Program-made: the position numbers and the translations under genes
The notes under the pieces: model-generated
Told to the model about the DNA's origin: nothing
The model's database searches: none
Seen by the model: the letters and a program-made list of their open reading frames with translations, nothing else
Part shown: in pieces, positions 36,371 through 44,653 of the stretch
Layout of the letters: every line of letters starts with the position of its first letter
Numbering within the stretch: the stretch's first letter is position 1
Assembly (NCBI RefSeq): GCF_024347435.1
Contig: NZ_AP025481.1
Coordinates: forward strand, 558,001-622,000
Direction: 5' to 3'
Source of the DNA: Vibrio cyclitrophicus
Lineage (GTDB): Bacteria > Pseudomonadota > Gammaproteobacteria > Enterobacterales > Vibrionaceae
Length of the DNA stretch: 64,000 nt

Positions 36371-36402
36371 ACATGACTTTTTAAGCACGATTTTCAAACA
36401 AG

Positions 36403-36430
36403 AAGGCGAACCAAATGGTTCGCCTTTTTT
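36403..36430. terminator. Bidirectional terminator
   Basis: A perfect 10-bp stem AAGGCGAACC / GGTTCGCCTT with an AAAT loop and TTTTTT, between the LysE gene and the convergent SDR gene. Confidence 0.85.
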
Positions 36431-36514
36431 GTTAGACATAGACGGATTATTAGGTATCGATCAAAGCAATTTTCATAAAAATCTAGCGCTTACAAAAACG
36501 TTTACTGACGAGAT

Positions 36515-37120
36515 CTAAGCGTCTACGAAAATTACTTCACCAGTAAGGAAGCCATCGACTGAACGCTCGAAGGCTTTGCCTACTAATTTGCTTGGTACAG
36601 GTTCAAAGCCTGGCATCATTTCACCGTAAACATCCCATGCTTCAGCAAGAACGGTCGGGTTAATGACATTGATACGAGTATTTCTTGGCATTTCATAAGC
36701 GACACACTTTACGAAGGTGTCTATCGCACCGCTGGTGGTTGCGTCGGCAATTGCAAAAGGGATTGGTTTAACGTTCAATATGCCACTAATCAGCGTAAAT
36801 GAACCACCGTCAGCGATGTACTTTTGGCCGATACGAACAAGGTTAATTTGTCCCATCATCTTGCTCATTACCGTGGTCATCCACTGTTCTTCCGTCATAT
36901 CCGCAAAGGTATTGTATTCGCAGAGGCCAACGGTGTTCACAACCGCATCAAAGTGTCCAACGTTCTTGTACAGCGCTTCAATTGATTGTGGGTCAGTGAT
37001 GTCAACAATATGGTCTACATCGCCAGAGCGACCCGCAGTGATAACGTTATGATTGCCTAAGCCCATTAATGCTGCTTGACCCATCTTGCCACGTGCGCCA
37101 ATTAGAATGATTGTTTTCAT
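36515..37120 (-). CDS. Short-chain dehydrogenase-like protein lacking the catalytic Tyr
   Basis: A 201-residue Rossmann protein. The cofactor loop is LIGARGKMGQAALMGLG, and AVVNTVG replaces the usual NNAG. After the strand FTLISGIL, the expected YxxxK is absent; the region reads IPFAIADATTSGAIDTFVK. A known subgroup of short SDR-like proteins shares this feature, so it may be a real family and not a decayed gene; the reaction is unknown. The inner ATG at 37120 follows GGAGAACAAC. It is divergent from a LysR gene that probably controls it. Confidence 0.8.
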   Translation of the reverse strand: MKTIILIGARGKMGQAALMGLGNHNVITAGRSGDVDHIVDITDPQSIEALYKNVGHFDAVVNTVGLCEYNTFADMTEEQWMTTVMSKMMGQINLVRIGQKYIADGGSFTLISGILNVKPIPFAIADATTSGAIDTFVKCVAYEMPRNTRINVINPTVLAEAWDVYGEMMPGFEPVPSKLVGKAFERSVDGFLTGEVIFVDA

Positions 37121-37200
37121 GTTGTTCTCCGATCTGTATGTGTTTCGTTTCGATGGAAGAACTTTAACCAAATAACTAAACAAGTAGAAACAAAGCTTAA

Positions 37201-37244
37201 TTGTGAGTGTTACTGGTTTTTCTTGTGCAGTGTTACACTCACAA
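37201..37244. promoter_or_regulatory. Candidate LysR operator between the SDR and LysR genes
   Basis: The perfect inverted repeat TTGTGAGTGT (37201-37210) and ACACTCACAA (37235-37244) lies in the 153-bp divergent spacer. The octamer AGTGTTAC also occurs twice in direct orientation (37206 and 37229). The layout suits one or two regulator dimers. Confidence 0.5.
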
Positions 37245-37273
37245 AGAATCCAATTTCAGAGCGGTAGGTAAGT

Positions 37274-38158
37274 TTGAGCAAATTAGACCGATTAGACATA
37301 AAGCAACTCAGGGTTTTCCAAGCGCTAATACGTGAAGAGAACGCATCCAAAGCCGCCAATCAATTGGGGCTGACTCAGCAAGCTGTTAGTGAGCATTTGA
37401 AGAAACTAAGAGAAGTGTTCGACGATAGGTTATTTGTAAGGAAAACTAATGGCTTTGTCCCGACGACGTTTGCACAAGAGCTATCGATAGGAGTGGATCG
37501 TTTACTTATCGATTTCAATTTGTTGTTATCAAAGACCAACTTTGTGCCGGAGAAAGCTAACGGGACGTTTGTGATTGCGGCGACGGATTATGCCCAGCAG
37601 ATCATCCTACCAAGCTTAATTGCAAAGCTAAGGGAGCAAGCGCCAAAGTTAAAGTTGATTGTGCGTGACTTCGAAATCGATAATCTGCAGGAGCTAATGG
37701 AAAGCGGTAAGGTGAACTTAGCCATCGCATTCCCTGATTACATTCCAGATAGTTATAAAGTCATTAAGCTGTTTGAAGAGAACCATGTGTGTGTTACTTC
37801 ACCTCATTCATCTATCGCACAAACCACGCCTTCATTAGAAGAGGTTGCAAGTTATCCAACCATAATTGCGTCACCATCACGTCCAAACTTTAAAGGGTCG
37901 ATTGACGAATGGTTTGGGAAGTTCGGATTAAAGCGCAATGTCGTAGTATCCGCCCCGTGTTTCTCGATTGTACCTATGTATTTAAACACCACTGACTCGA
38001 TTGCTTTCTTACCATCCAGAGCGATAGAAGGGCTGAACCTAGTCAAACTTCCAATGGAACAATCGCCTGAGAGTTTCGATGTGATAGCCGCTTGGCACCC
38101 GAGATATAATGACGATCCGCTACAAAAATGGGTTACATCTTTATTAGAAATCGATTAG
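37274..38158 (+). CDS. LysR-family transcriptional regulator (TTG start)
   Basis: A 294-residue LysR protein. The helix-turn-helix is NASKAANQLGLTQQAVSEHLKKLREVFDDRLFVR, followed by a co-inducer domain (FVIAATDYAQQIILPSLIAKL, IVPMYLNTTDSIAFLPSRAI). No ATG lies near the N-terminus. A TTG with AGGTAAG just upstream is the only start that keeps the complete DNA-binding domain. It is divergent from the SDR gene, its most likely target. Confidence 0.85.
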   Translation: MSKLDRLDIKQLRVFQALIREENASKAANQLGLTQQAVSEHLKKLREVFDDRLFVRKTNGFVPTTFAQELSIGVDRLLIDFNLLLSKTNFVPEKANGTFVIAATDYAQQIILPSLIAKLREQAPKLKLIVRDFEIDNLQELMESGKVNLAIAFPDYIPDSYKVIKLFEENHVCVTSPHSSIAQTTPSLEEVASYPTIIASPSRPNFKGSIDEWFGKFGLKRNVVVSAPCFSIVPMYLNTTDSIAFLPSRAIEGLNLVKLPMEQSPESFDVIAAWHPRYNDDPLQKWVTSLLEID

Positions 38159-38405
38159 TGGGAAGAGTGTCTTTGTATCGCAACGCATCAAGGAAGGCTC
38201 TTATTGGGCTGTCTATGTGATTTGATTATGTTGTTCCTACCTGAACTGACGCTACATTAACGGGTGTTTTTGCACTTATTTATTAAGCGATATTTCTTCC
38301 CTTTAACTTGATATCCAACTACTTGATTTCCAATTAATTGACTTTTTTGAATGATTTTTCGTGTTGCACAAATGTGATCAGCATATATTTTTTATATTCT
38401 TCAGC

Positions 38406-38432
38406 TAAAGTTATCGGGCTTTTAACAGATAA
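38406..38432 (+). promoter_or_regulatory. Candidate sigma-28 (FliA) promoter of the chemoreceptor gene
   Basis: TAAAGTTA - 11 bp - ACAGATAA matches the flagellar sigma-28 pattern TAAAGTTT-N11-GCCGATAA at 7/8 and 5/8 positions, 105 bp before the chemoreceptor start. The remainder of the 378-bp spacer (38159-38536) shows no gene. Confidence 0.5.
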
Positions 38433-38536
38433 AGGAATAGTGGTGAGCTTGAACACGAGAGAAAACGTGCGAGCTTTGGTTTCATTTTTTGAAACCTTTA
38501 GAGAAATTTTAACAAACTTGCGTCGAGACAACCGAA

Positions 38537-40096
38537 ATGAAGAAAACAATCCTATTTGCCGTTTTTATAATGTTTGGCATTGCCGTCGCTGCGAGTATGG
38601 CGTCAACTTATTTCATCTCAAGCGAAAAAATTGATGAGATAATATTGAACAAATCTCAAGTTCAAGCTGAGTTCTTGGCTGGGAACGCTGGGTATATCTT
38701 AGAGAATTCGGACAACCCAGTTCAAGATTTACAAAAGCTGGTGGGTGAACTGAAACAGCGATCTGATGTGACTTATGCCATTGTTATTGATAGCAACGTA
38801 AGTGCTATCGCACACAGCGATAAAAATAAGCTCAATAAAGTTTATGAAGATAGTTATACCGTTGAAGGTGCAACCAAAGGCGTACAACAGTATTCGAAGT
38901 GGTACGCAGATGTTCAACAAGTGTGGGTGTTTGACATCATGGCACCTATCTACGTCAACGGTGAGCTGTACGGTACTTTTGATATCGGTATCCCTATCAC
39001 AGAGGTTAGCCAAGCAACGAATGGCATTATTAGCTATCAGCTCGCTTCGATGGTTTTCATTTTTGTTGTTTGTCTCGTTGTTCTATCGTTTCTTCTGAAC
39101 AAACTGATGCAGCCTCTCTTGGTACTAAAAAACACACTACGAGATATTTCTGAAGGTGATGGCGATCTATCAGTACGTCTGCCGATCAAAGGGAATGATG
39201 AAGTTGCTCAAATCTCAACGGCTTTCAATGTGTTTGTTGGTAAGGTCCACGAGATAATTACCCAAACGGTGAATACGGGTGTTGAATTAAATAGCACCGC
39301 TATTGGTCTTCGTGAGCAATCGCAGCAAGCATTGCAAAGAGGACAAGAACAGAACGAACAAACTATGTTGGTCGTGACGTCTATGAATGAAATGATTGCC
39401 ACGGTCAATGAAATTGCATCTAGCGCGGCCAGTGCGGCCAGTGCGGCAAATATGGCTGCGAGTGAAACTCAAGAAGGTCATAAGACAATCGAAAAAACGT
39501 CGACTTCAATTTTGAATCTTGAAGCAGAGATGAATAGTGCTTCTGACATCATCGTGAGCCTTGCTGATAATACACAGTCCATCGGTACGATTCTTGACGT
39601 TATTCGAGGTATCTCTGAGCAAACAAACTTGCTTGCACTAAACGCTGCAATTGAAGCTGCGCGTGCTGGTGAGGCTGGCCGAGGCTTCGCTGTCGTTGCT
39701 GATGAAGTTCGTAATCTTGCGACAAAAACTGCGCAGTCTACCGATGAAATTGACAACATGATCAACCAACTTCAAACCGAAGCTAAGAACGCTGTTAGCT
39801 CGATGAGTAATAGTAAGAGCTTAATTGAAGACGGTACGACTGAAACAGAAATGGCTCGCCAAGCTTTGGAGAAAATTTCTACACAAGTTTTGGCCATTCT
39901 CGATATTAACACTCAAGTTGCCACAGCAACTGAGCAGCAATCAGCGGTGGCGAATGAAATTAATATGAACATGGATACGGTTAATAGCTCAGTCAAAAAC
40001 GGTTTGAGCGCAAGTGAGAAGTTAGAGCAATCAAGCCAGCAGCTGGCAGAGTTGTCACAAGTTCTCGATCGTTATGTTGGTTCATTTAAAATCTAG
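38537..40096 (+). CDS. Methyl-accepting chemotaxis protein with Cache-type sensor
   Basis: A 519-residue chemoreceptor. TM1 is at ~5-25. A periplasmic domain (~30-160) has the single-Cache pattern ([41 protein letters not shown]). TM2 is at ~168-190, HAMP at ~192-245, and the signalling domain carries [20 protein letters not shown] and [15 protein letters not shown]. Single-Cache receptors bind small organic acids or similar ligands; the actual ligand is unknown. A flagellar-type promoter lies upstream and a strong terminator downstream. Confidence 0.9.
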   Translation: MKKTILFAVFIMFGIAVAASMASTYFISSEKIDEIILNKSQVQAEFLAGNAGYILENSDNPVQDLQKLVGELKQRSDVTYAIVIDSNVSAIAHSDKNKLNKVYEDSYTVEGATKGVQQYSKWYADVQQVWVFDIMAPIYVNGELYGTFDIGIPITEVSQATNGIISYQLASMVFIFVVCLVVLSFLLNKLMQPLLVLKNTLRDISEGDGDLSVRLPIKGNDEVAQISTAFNVFVGKVHEIITQTVNTGVELNSTAIGLREQSQQALQRGQEQNEQTMLVVTSMNEMIATVNEIASSAASAASAANMAASETQEGHKTIEKTSTSILNLEAEMNSASDIIVSLADNTQSIGTILDVIRGISEQTNLLALNAAIEAARAGEAGRGFAVVADEVRNLATKTAQSTDEIDNMINQLQTEAKNAVSSMSNSKSLIEDGTTETEMARQALEKISTQVLAILDINTQVATATEQQSAVANEINMNMDTVNSSVKNGLSASEKLEQSSQQLAELSQVLDRYVGSFKI

Positions 40097-40143
40097 ACTT
40101 CCCAACATACCTCTTTAAGAGATGTGTGAGTCTCCAGTTATTG

Positions 40144-40179
40144 AATAGCGCTTATGTCATACATGAGCGCTATTTTTTT
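40144..40179 (+). terminator. Terminator of the Cache chemoreceptor gene
   Basis: A 14-bp stem, AATAGCGCTTATGT / ACATGAGCGCTATT, with one U-G pair and a CAT loop, followed by seven T. The rest of the spacer up to the pilin gene (40180-40456) holds no recognised feature. Confidence 0.85.
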
Positions 40180-40456
40180 GCGATATGCAGACGCAGATAC
40201 TCCGATAGAGCGCAACAGAAATGAAGAATGTACCTGCAGTGTAATATCGTGACAATTTGCTCATTCAAAACAACGCGATCAAATAAGACAGCGACAACAA
40301 GGCGTTAATTTTCATCCTCTCATGCGCAAGGTCTAAAAATCGACTAAACAACAACTCTGACGCGACACATAAGGTGTCCCGCATCTCATCACGATGTATA
40401 GTTATTGATAATTCATTCAGTAATTGTATCTGTAGTTGTCAGTTGATGTGGGTGTT

Positions 40457-41023
40457 ATGAAGAAAAACGGATTTACTTTAATGGAATTAATCATTGTGAT
40501 CGTGATACTTGGAGTATTGGCCGTTACAACAGCCCCGAGGTTCCTCAATATTCAAGAGTCAGCGAGAGAAGCAGTACTTGAAGGTGTTGCGGGTGCGATG
40601 GAAGGCGTGATCACGCAGGTGACTTCTAAAGCTATTATCGCAGGGCTTGATCCTGACGCATCAAATCCAGGTGATCAGAGTAACTATGTAATCGATTTTG
40701 GTATCGGTAGCGTTGAGGTTGATTGGGGAACGCTTTGCCCAGAGAGCCGGGGAGAGTCGGGCGACAAATTGACGATGATCGACTTTATGACTTTGTCAGA
40801 TGATGACAGCTTAACTTCTGATTTTGGTAATCGACACACTGTGGTCGGGTATGACTACGACTTTACCCAAGCTGAATTAGATAGTACGAACATAACTGAC
40901 GCGGATCTAGAAACGCGCCAAGGTTGCTTTGTTCTTTATGACTCTTTTGGCCGAACAAATGGCAGCCAATGTCCTGATGAAGGATGCGAGTGTACAGTTC
41001 GTATTGTTAACAACAATTGTTAA
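40457..41023 (+). CDS. Type IV pilin-like protein
   Basis: A 188-residue prepilin. The class III signal is MKKNG-FTLMELIIVIVILGVLA, cleaved after Gly5, leaving N-methyl-Phe and Glu5 of the mature chain, then the hydrophobic assembly helix. The globular part holds Cys residues in TLCPESRG and in the C-terminal RQGCFVLYD...CPDEGCECTVRIVNNNC, giving at least one likely disulfide loop. The form resembles MSHA-type pilins. It is an orphan: no assembly ATPase, peptidase or other pilin gene is near, so it must use machinery encoded elsewhere. Only a weak ribosome binding site precedes the ATG. Confidence 0.85.
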   Translation: MKKNGFTLMELIIVIVILGVLAVTTAPRFLNIQESAREAVLEGVAGAMEGVITQVTSKAIIAGLDPDASNPGDQSNYVIDFGIGSVEVDWGTLCPESRGESGDKLTMIDFMTLSDDDSLTSDFGNRHTVVGYDYDFTQAELDSTNITDADLETRQGCFVLYDSFGRTNGSQCPDEGCECTVRIVNNNC

Positions 41024-41058
41024 ACCGAACCCTTTAACTGATTTTTAGACTTCGAATA

Positions 41059-41099
41059 AAAAGCGCGTTATTACCAGTTGGTAGTAACGCGCTTTTTTT
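41059..41099. terminator. Strong terminator between the pilin and MATE genes
   Basis: A 17-bp stem with one G-U pair (outer part AAAAGCGCGTTA / TAACGCGCTTTT), an AGTT loop and seven T. It probably serves both convergent genes. Confidence 0.85.
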
Positions 41100-41120
41100 G
41101 TGTTTGCTTGATGCTCTGTC

Positions 41121-42503
41121 TTAGTTTGCCAATGGAGCACTTGTTGGTGGCAAGTCACGCTTCTTAATCACGTATCGCAAGCGAAGTAACATCAGCGTCG
41201 CTGAAACGCTCAATCCCGTTAGGATACCAATCCAAAAGCCTTCTTCACCCATTGCAGGTACAATGTGGTCTGTTAAGCCCAACACCATGCCCAGTGGTAG
41301 TGCCAAGCCCCAATATGAAGCGATAGCTAAGATCATCGGGATCTTAGTGTCTTTATAGCCACGCAGTGCGCCGTTAGCAGACGTTTGCAATGCATCGCTG
41401 AATTGATACATAGCTGTAAAGGTCAACAATACCGCTGCCGTTGCGCTTATCGCAGGGTCGGTGGTGTAAAGCCTAATGATCCACTCAGGGAACAGAAGGA
41501 ACATCGCAACTGAAAGTAATGAAATCAACGCCGCAACCAAGATGCCGACTTTGCTGCGTTCAATTGCGCCTAGTTCGTCCTTCTCGCCTAGTGCATGTCC
41601 AACACGAATCGTAATGCCAAATGAGATACTCATAGGAATCACGTAAGTCAGGCTCGAGATGTTAAGTGCAATTTGCGCGGCTGCCACGTTCTCTGCACCA
41701 ATACGGCCAATCATCAACGCGATTACCGCAAAGATACTGCCACATACCGCGATGTTCATCCCGATAGGTAAACCTAATCTTAGAAGGTGAAGCATCTCTT
41801 TTGCTTTTGGTTTAGCGTCTGCAAAACTAATAATGGTTTTGTAGTGGTGATGACCTTTAATGTAGGAATAGAGCATTCCCGACATTAACCAATACACTAA
41901 GCTTGTTGCCCAGCCACAACCCACAGCGCCCATTTCAGGGAAGCCAAACTTACCGTAAATAAGCACGTAGTTGACTGGAATATTAATCAGCAAACCTATT
42001 ACCGAAATGATCATCGGTACTTTGGTGTTGTTCATACCTTCACAGAAGCCGTTCAAGGTGTAGAACAGGGCAATACCCGGTACACCAAAGGCTAGGGCAA
42101 ACGCATAGTCACTGCCAATTGGAATGATCTCAGCGGCTACGCCAATCCATTCTAAAATCGGTTTCGCACTCACCAAGTAAGCGATAAGCAGTACGCTAGC
42201 AATTAATGCCAACCAAACCATCTGGAAGAACTCGACAGAGATACTTTGAAAGTCGCGTGCGCCGCGGTGGTAAGCGACAACAGGCGTTAACGCCATAATC
42301 ACCCCACGCAGTAGCAGCAACACAGGAATCCAAAGGCTGGTGCCAAGTGCAATAGCGGCGAGATCGGCAGGGCTTACTTGGCCAGCCATTGTCGTATCGA
42401 CAAATCCCATCGCTTGGGTCGCTATTTGAGTCAAAATGATTGGAATCGAAAGATGCATAAGCGCACCCGATTCACGAGTAAAAGGACGAAATTTCGTTAG
42501 CAT
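41121..42503 (-). CDS. MATE-family multidrug efflux transporter (NorM-like)
   Basis: A 460-residue protein with about 12 membrane helices in two pseudo-symmetric halves. The N-terminal FTRESGALMHLSIPIILTQIATQAMGFVDTTMAG and the VPGIALFYTLNGFCEGMNNTKVPM segment are typical of NorM proteins, which expel cationic drugs using Na+ or H+. Vibrios carry several MATE paralogues, so the specific symbol is left open. It is monocistronic; its promoter must lie in 42504-42650. That region contains the short GC-rich hairpin GCCCGTTGGGC, which I could not match to a known riboswitch. Confidence 0.88.
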   Translation of the reverse strand: MLTKFRPFTRESGALMHLSIPIILTQIATQAMGFVDTTMAGQVSPADLAAIALGTSLWIPVLLLLRGVIMALTPVVAYHRGARDFQSISVEFFQMVWLALIASVLLIAYLVSAKPILEWIGVAAEIIPIGSDYAFALAFGVPGIALFYTLNGFCEGMNNTKVPMIISVIGLLINIPVNYVLIYGKFGFPEMGAVGCGWATSLVYWLMSGMLYSYIKGHHHYKTIISFADAKPKAKEMLHLLRLGLPIGMNIAVCGSIFAVIALMIGRIGAENVAAAQIALNISSLTYVIPMSISFGITIRVGHALGEKDELGAIERSKVGILVAALISLLSVAMFLLFPEWIIRLYTTDPAISATAAVLLTFTAMYQFSDALQTSANGALRGYKDTKIPMILAIASYWGLALPLGMVLGLTDHIVPAMGEEGFWIGILTGLSVSATLMLLRLRYVIKKRDLPPTSAPLAN

Positions 42504-42820
42504 GGAAGTTCACAACACCAATATAAATACACGAATGATGGCAGGATAGCCGGTGTGTATTTTAGGATGTGCCCGTTGGGCGGGCGACAATATAAACACC
42601 TTACCGTATAGGGTCAAGCATTGGATTTATAGAGTTTAATTTGCTCTGACATTCGGATAGGTTCTGATGGTTACAACACGGGTTTAACGCGCGTAAGTTA
42701 ATGATTTAGTGGGAATCATACTAGAAAAATAAATTCTATATTTGCCACGCTAATCACTAAAGTGACGGTATAAGTGATTGTTATGGAAAGACAAAGACCA
42801 GTACAATTGGTAGCATAAGG

Positions 42821-42883
42821 AACTAGATAGAAAATTCTGTATTTAAGCGCAAAATCTTTCTATCTAATAGCTGTTAGGGTTAT
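42821..42883 (+). repeat. attC-like structure before cassette-like gene 1
   Basis: AAC (42821-42823) is followed by a perfect 10-bp inverted repeat, TAGATAGAAA (42824-42833) and TTTCTATCTA (42857-42866), then GTTAGGGTTAT (42873-42883). GTTAGGG resembles the GTTRRRY integron core site with one mismatch. The ~60-bp size, the AAC...GTT ends and the foldable middle are those of an attC site or secondary integration site. Confidence 0.5.
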
Positions 42884-42892
42884 GGAGGAAAA

Positions 42893-43549
42893 ATGAAGCA
42901 GCCATATGAGAATATCTATATTGGAAATTTTATCTTTTCATTGGGGCACTACAGCGCTAGCGCTGGGAATGGATTAAGTAACAAAGCAGTTCAATTAGTG
43001 CAGCAAACGCCAGATGAAAAGAAGCTGAATGACTTGTTTGTAAACTGGTCAGGGAAGAATTATATTTTTGAGTTCAAACGCAATCCTGACAGTATCAAAA
43101 CAGAGTTGTATAAAGAACCTAAAAGAAAGCTTAACCAAGCTCTTAATAATAGTTACAACATAGAAATGAGAGAGTTAGCAGATAAAGGTCATTTTTTAGG
43201 CTTTGGTTTGAATGACGGCATTGGCTTTATTTCTTATAGTGATGTGGACAAACCGCTAGACAGATACTGTCCACTTAATAAATTTTGTCCTGCATTATTG
43301 AAAGGTAGTTTTGGGCAAACATATGATGAGTTCTGTAGATATATACGATTTATTGAACAATCGACAGAGTCAAAGTCTGAGGGTTGTGGTGGGTTTGTGT
43401 TAAACATATCTAAAGACGGTGATTTGAATATGCTACCTTTTGAAAACGTAGAATTACTATCAAAGTCGCTGGATGTCAAAGCTGACCCTCCTGCACCAAC
43501 TCCTCCTGCACCTTCTCCTTACGACGATTTTAGCCCTGGTGGGTGGTGA
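42893..43549 (+). CDS. Unknown protein in a cassette-like unit (ExK motif)
   Basis: I do not recognise this 218-residue protein. It is AT-rich compared with its neighbours. The N-terminus reads YENIYIGNFIFSLGHYSASA. The segment NWSGKNYIFEFKRNPDSIKT contains an E-x-K triad embedded in a beta strand, reminiscent of PD-(D/E)xK nucleases; the other catalytic acid is not certain. The tail (~200-218) is Pro-rich (DPPAPTPPAPSPYDDFSPGG). A strong GGAGG lies 6 bp before the ATG. It sits between GTTAGGGTTAT and its exact complement, as in a single-gene integron cassette, and precedes a PIN-domain gene. A defence or toxin role is speculation. Confidence 0.75.
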   Translation: MKQPYENIYIGNFIFSLGHYSASAGNGLSNKAVQLVQQTPDEKKLNDLFVNWSGKNYIFEFKRNPDSIKTELYKEPKRKLNQALNNSYNIEMRELADKGHFLGFGLNDGIGFISYSDVDKPLDRYCPLNKFCPALLKGSFGQTYDEFCRYIRFIEQSTESKSEGCGGFVLNISKDGDLNMLPFENVELLSKSLDVKADPPAPTPPAPSPYDDFSPGGW

Positions 43550-43553
43550 TGGT

Positions 43554-43582
43554 ATAACCCTAACAAAGCGTTAAGCGTAATT
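43554..43582 (+). repeat. Collapsed attC-like junction between the two cassette-like genes
   Basis: ATAACCCTAAC (43554-43564) is the exact complement of GTTAGGGTTAT before gene 1. After five bases (AAAGC), GTTAAGCGTAATT starts at 43570; its GTTAAGC fits GTTRRRY fully. The start TAACAAAGCG resembles the left end of Vibrio attC repeats. The usual 60-120 bp hairpin body is absent, as if deleted. Confidence 0.55.
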
Positions 43583-43609
43583 CAGTTGGTAATAAATAGG
43601 AAAATAATA

Positions 43610-44563
43610 ATGAACGTTTTTATTGATACGAATATCTATTTCACATTTTATAATCTTAGTTCAGAGAGCATAGAAGAGCTCAAGAAAGCGCTGATTTTAC
43701 ATAAGGAGAAGAAGATTACGTTATGGTTACCAGAGCTTATTATTAATGAATTTTGGCGGAATAGAGCTGGTGAAATTGGACGATTAACGAAGGATTTCAA
43801 AAAGAACATTACACTACAAATACCTCAACTAGTATTAGCAGATGAAAAGTCTCCGGAGCTGATTGAAATACAAAAGCAGTTAAATAAAACCAAATCAGAA
43901 ATCGCTAGAAACCTTGAAGATAAGATCCTGTCTGAAACTTTAGATGCAGATATAGCAGTCAAAGAAATATTTGAGGCTTCTAATCGTTTAGACAATACGG
44001 ACAAGTTAGTTACGAAAAGCATTACTAGATTTGACCTTGGTAATCCTCCCGGGAAAAATGGGTCTTATGGTGACTCCGTTAATTGGGAATCGTTACTTGA
44101 AAACCTTCCTGATGACGAAGACCTTTATGTTGTTTCAAATGATGGGGATTACTATAGCCCTGTAGATACAAATGCGATTAATGAATATCTCGCTCATGAA
44201 TGGCAAGCAAAGAAAGAATCAAAAGTGATTGCTTATCGTCGCTTATCTCAGTTTATAGCGGCACACTTCCCGGAAGCTAAAACGGCGGCAGAACTAGAGC
44301 GTAATATTGCAATTGATGTATTAGATGAATCTACATCATTTAGTGATGCGCATGACGCAATAAAAAGACTTACAGGTTTTGAGGAGTACACTCAAGCGCA
44401 AGTTGTCCGAATTATCAGTATTTACCATGACAACACTCAGGTTCGTTGGATCGCAACAGATACCGATATAAAAGCATTTGGTAAACACTTAATAGACACT
44501 TACCCAGAATATATTGAGGCTGAAGCTCTCGATAGATTTAGAGTGCTAATAAATTACGCTTAA
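43610..44563 (+). CDS. PIN-domain protein (DUF4935-like) in a cassette-like unit
   Basis: A 317-residue protein. The N-terminal PIN fold has the metal site FIDTNIY (Asp6), a conserved acid in PELIINEFWRNR, and the late acidic motif VVSNDGDYYSP, which together form the PIN ribonuclease active site. The long helical insert between them (~60-150) and a helical C-terminal extension match the DUF4935 type. Such proteins are often tied to RNA cleavage in toxin-antitoxin or phage defence settings, but no antitoxin-sized partner is present. The ATG at 43610 has AGGAAAA upstream. The stop codon lies inside AATTACGCTTAAC, the complement of the sequence at the start of the unit. Confidence 0.8.
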   Translation: MNVFIDTNIYFTFYNLSSESIEELKKALILHKEKKITLWLPELIINEFWRNRAGEIGRLTKDFKKNITLQIPQLVLADEKSPELIEIQKQLNKTKSEIARNLEDKILSETLDADIAVKEIFEASNRLDNTDKLVTKSITRFDLGNPPGKNGSYGDSVNWESLLENLPDDEDLYVVSNDGDYYSPVDTNAINEYLAHEWQAKKESKVIAYRRLSQFIAAHFPEAKTAAELERNIAIDVLDESTSFSDAHDAIKRLTGFEEYTQAQVVRIISIYHDNTQVRWIATDTDIKAFGKHLIDTYPEYIEAEALDRFRVLINYA

Positions 44564-44599
44564 CAAACGGCTATGGTGCCAATACCAACTTGGCGCTAT
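44552..44599 (+). repeat. attC-like sequence after the PIN gene
   Basis: AATTACGCTTAAC (44552-44564) is the exact 13-bp complement of GTTAAGCGTAATT at 43570; its GCTTAAC fits RYYYAAC. AAACGGCT follows, then a 10-bp stem with two G-U pairs, ATGGTGCCAA (44573-44582) and TTGGCGCTAT (44590-44599). The right core site (expected GCGTTA) reads GCGCTA, so the site may be decayed. Confidence 0.5.
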
Positions 44600-44653
44600 T
44601 TATCTTGTTCATACCATCACTTCTTAGCTTCAAACCTAGTGTGCATTAGCTTC

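Noticed and set aside
40180..40456. c-di-GMP riboswitch before the pilin gene
   Set aside because: No GEMM core (GGACGCAAAG-type segment) found in the spacer.
42540..42610. Guanidine or other riboswitch before the MATE gene
   Set aside because: Only a small GC-rich hairpin (GCCCGTTGGGC) is present; paired ACGR-loop hairpins of mini-ykkC are absent.
44600..44650. A complete right-hand attC core site after the PIN gene
   Set aside because: No GTTRRRY is found at the right distance; GTTCATA at 44607 does not fit, and GCGCTA at 44594 would need a mutation.
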